In this document: positions 6,572 to 8,433 of the stretch, piece by piece
Numbering within the stretch: the stretch's first letter is position 1
Layout of the letters: each line of letters opens with the position of its first letter
Origin: Bacillota bacterium
GTDB taxonomy: Bacteria > Bacillota > Limnochordia > Darwinibacteriales > Darwinibacteriaceae
DNA: 8,433 bases
Assembly: GCA_012799115.1 (NCBI GenBank)
Contig: JAAZLY010000252.1
Coordinates: 1-8,433, forward strand
Direction: 5' to 3'
Translations under genes and position numbers: made by a program
Notes under the pieces: model-generated
Told to the model about the DNA's origin: nothing
Database searches by the model: none
The model's input: the letters and a program-made list of their open reading frames with translations, nothing else

Positions 6572-8112
6572 GCCTTATGTCCCCCAATCTGTCGATTCCG
6601 CTCGACTGTCGTTGCCCCTTCTTCCAGATTCATCCCTTTGAGAATGGCGTTCTTGCCATACTTCTCTTTGATTTCAAGGACCGCTCTTTGCATGTTCTTC
6701 TCCCGTACAAGCTCAGCGGCATCCTCCTTTTCCTCCTCTTTGAGAGAGGAATAGTCAGTAAAGAGATCAAGCTGTTCGTATTGGCTCTCCTTCCCCAGAC
6801 TAGCCTCGTCAACCACATGATTCGCTGTGACAGTGATTCTGCGCACCAAGAGATTCGGATTAGCAATCTGTTCAAAAAGCTCTGTAAAGGCATCTACGAT
6901 TATCTTGGTAGAGGAGGTTTGCCTGCCAAGATTCTTCGATCCATGGGCAGACTTGGGAATCTTCCTCCCATAGGCGTCGGTGGTTACGGGTCCAGAGTAG
7001 GACTTTGCGATCTCGGGCCTGATTAAACTTTCCATATCGTATCCTACCGTTAGGACGATTTGGTCTGTGACCAGCCTCTTGGCCACGAGATCCAGAACGA
7101 GAAGATCTGCCATTTCCCGTACAATCAGTCTTGCCTTGTGATAGGGATAGGGCTGATGAAGCACCTGTCCAGAACCCATACTGCTTGAACTGGGTCTATA
7201 AGCCTTAATATCTGCAATGGTACAAGATTCCCAGCCCCAAGCATGGTCAATGAGAAGTTCCGCATTGACCCCAAAGAGCCGATACAGCAAGTCTTCGTTA
7301 TGCTCCTCATGCGCTTTGCCCAAGGAACATCGGGCGATGTCCCCCATGGTGAAAAGACCATGTTCTTCGAGCCTTTTCGCATAGCCCTTACCCACTCTCC
7401 AAAAGTCTGTCAAGGGACGGTGTGACCACAGGAGGCGGCGGTAGCCCATTTCATCAAGTTCGGCGATTTGTACGCCATTTTCGTCAACGGTAGTGCGCTT
7501 GGCCTGAATATCCATGGCTACTTTGGCCAAGTAGAGGTTTGTGCCAATTCCTGCTGCAGCGGTAATGCCGGTGGTGTCTAGAACATCGAGGAGTATCTTT
7601 GTGGTAAACTCCCGGGCAGAGAGTCTAAAGCTTCTCAAATAATCAGTGGCATCAATAAAAACCTCGTCAATGGAGTACACGTGGATGTCTTCTGGAGCCA
7701 CGTATTTCAAGTAGACGTTGTAGATTTGTGTACTGTAGGCGATGTAATGGGCCATGCGAGGTGGGGCGGCTATATAGTCTACGGCTAGATCGGGCGAGGA
7801 TTTTAGCTGGACACTGTCATAGGATGAGCCGGAAAAGCCCCTTCTGGTGGTCTTGCGCAAATGTGCTAGGCGCGCCCTATTGACTTCCCGGACCCTTTGA
7901 ACCACTTCAAAAAGCCGAGCCCTACCAGATATTCCATAGGCCTTAAGGGAGGGGGAAACAGCCAGGCAAATTGTTTTCTCGGTGCGACTGTTATCGGCCA
8001 CAACAAGATTGGTTGTCAGGGGATCGAGTCCTCGTTCTTTGCATTCGACCGAAGCGTAGAAGGACTTTAGATCAATTGCAATGTAGCTCTTGTCTCTCGT
8101 GGTATGCTCCAA
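6568..8112 (-). CDS. Y-family DNA polymerase (UvrX/YqjW type), translesion synthesis
   Basis: A 514-residue error-prone polymerase that copies damaged DNA. The catalytic acids are D14 in IAIDLKSFYASVE and D149/E150 in YSIDEVFID; F18/Y19 form the steric-gate region. A helix-hairpin-helix thumb follows (about 235-260, WRVGKGYAKRLEEHGLFTMGDIA), then the little-finger domain (about 325-435). A perfect clamp-binding motif, QLDLF, sits at 447-451. The C-terminus ends in a conserved-looking KYGKNAILKGMNLEEGATTVERNRQIGGHKA. I chose the TTG at 8112. It gives the family-like opening MEHTTRDKSYIAID and has AAGGAG four bases upstream (somewhat close), with GGGAGG further back. A longer frame exists from a TTG at 8211, but that codon lies in the -35 of the promoter and would add 33 unrelated residues. 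The YolD gene is coupled downstream. Confidence 0.93.
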   Translation of the reverse strand: MEHTTRDKSYIAIDLKSFYASVECKERGLDPLTTNLVVADNSRTEKTICLAVSPSLKAYGISGRARLFEVVQRVREVNRARLAHLRKTTRRGFSGSSYDSVQLKSSPDLAVDYIAAPPRMAHYIAYSTQIYNVYLKYVAPEDIHVYSIDEVFIDATDYLRSFRLSAREFTTKILLDVLDTTGITAAAGIGTNLYLAKVAMDIQAKRTTVDENGVQIAELDEMGYRRLLWSHRPLTDFWRVGKGYAKRLEEHGLFTMGDIARCSLGKAHEEHNEDLLYRLFGVNAELLIDHAWGWESCTIADIKAYRPSSSSMGSGQVLHQPYPYHKARLIVREMADLLVLDLVAKRLVTDQIVLTVGYDMESLIRPEIAKSYSGPVTTDAYGRKIPKSAHGSKNLGRQTSSTKIIVDAFTELFEQIANPNLLVRRITVTANHVVDEASLGKESQYEQLDLFTDYSSLKEEEKEDAAELVREKNMQRAVLEIKEKYGKNAILKGMNLEEGATTVERNRQIGGHKA

Positions 8113-8186
8113 TCCGCTCCTTAAACCTCCCTTCCGGATGATGGAAAAGCATCGTGAACTAAAGTGTCCATCGATCGGGCAACTTA

Positions 8187-8215
8187 ATAATAGCACACAT
8201 GTTCGGTTCAATCAA
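8187..8215 (-). promoter_or_regulatory. Promoter of the Y-family polymerase/yolD operon
   Basis: On the minus strand, TTGATT (8215-8210) and TATTAT (8192-8187) are 17 bases apart, and TGC directly precedes the -10 (extended -10). Transcription would start near 8180, with a leader of about 68 bases before the TTG start at 8112. Confidence 0.65.
8192..8205 (-). promoter_or_regulatory. LexA-like SOS box between -35 and -10
   Basis: The minus strand reads CGAACATGTGTGCT. This agrees at 11 of 14 positions with CGAACATATGTTCG, the Bacillus-type LexA site (consensus CGAACnnnnGTTCG: left half perfect, right half three of five). It fills most of the promoter spacer, so bound LexA would block RNA polymerase. 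DNA damage induction is expected for this class of polymerase. Confidence 0.6.
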
Positions 8216-8433
8216 GTACCGCATCTTGGTAATGGACCGAGTCTTGTGTGACGTTTCCTGCGGTCTGTACACTACAAACACGGAAATAGAATGCATACTA
8301 GTTGGGGGAAACTTCCATTCTAGGAACCTTCTTCAACGTCCACTCTTTTACGAAGAGTATCTAACGGAGGCCAACATTCCCACCTGGAAGCGTTGGTCGC
8401 CTTCGTTTGCTGGGTACTTGAGTCGATGAATGA
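8216..8433. other. Unassigned 218-base region at the right edge, no supported gene
   Basis: I see no RNA gene, terminator or recognised coding region. On the plus strand a frame runs from ATG 8199 (or ATG 8232) to TGA 8427-8429. Its end reads NIPTWKRWSPSFAGYLSR, which looks protein-like, but it has no ribosome site. The first ATG also lies inside the LexA box of the opposite strand. Short inverted repeats are present: TAGAATG 8287-8293 with CATTCTA 8316-8322, and ACTCTT 8342-8347 with AAGAGT 8353-8358. It may be an upstream region or a decayed gene. Confidence 0.4.

Noticed and set aside
8199..8429. 76-residue plus-strand ORF as a real gene
   Set aside because: Its ATG is inside the LexA-like box and promoter of the opposite strand, there is no ribosome site, and no family is recognisable. 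It is kept only as a weak note.

Overview
The window most likely comes from the chromosome of an anaerobic, Gram-positive Bacillota (Clostridia-like) bacterium. The evidence is an oxygen-sensitive glycyl radical enzyme with its activase, a YolD plus Y-family polymerase pair, a Bacillus-type LexA box, strong AGGAGG ribosome binding sites, moderate GC content and a TTG start. The genus cannot be read from the sequence.

Layout: (1) 2-733 (+) is the 3' part of a uroporphyrinogen-decarboxylase (URO-D) superfamily protein. It carries an HxC...C zinc-site pattern typical of corrinoid-dependent methyltransferases, and a strong terminator follows. (2) 818-1363 (-) is a GNAT acetyltransferase. (3) 1466-2736 (+) is a two-gene unit: a TetR-family regulator and a translationally coupled six-helix membrane protein of unknown function. 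Its promoter has a near-ideal -35 and an extended -10, overlapped by a perfect 30-bp palindromic operator. (4) 2749-6134 (+) is a two-gene operon: a glycyl-radical-enzyme activase, then a 790-residue glycyl radical enzyme that closely matches trans-4-hydroxy-L-proline dehydratase (HypD). A 24-bp palindrome and an extended -10 promoter precede it and a perfect-stem terminator closes it. (5) 6140-8215 (-) is a convergent SOS-type operon: a Y-family translesion polymerase and a YolD-domain protein, with a LexA-like box between -35 and -10. (6) 8216-8433 holds no gene that I can assign.

The central metabolic unit is the HypD/activase pair. HypD is expected to dehydrate trans-4-hydroxy-L-proline to pyrroline-5-carboxylate, which would feed proline formation and Stickland-type fermentation. 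The usual partner gene, P5C reductase (proC), is not in the window. The other units look independent: DNA damage tolerance, a self-regulated TetR/membrane-protein module, and a methyltransferase-like gene. I did not find a convincing new multi-gene system. The least explained parts are the TetR/membrane-protein module with its composite operator, and the palindrome at the hyp promoter.
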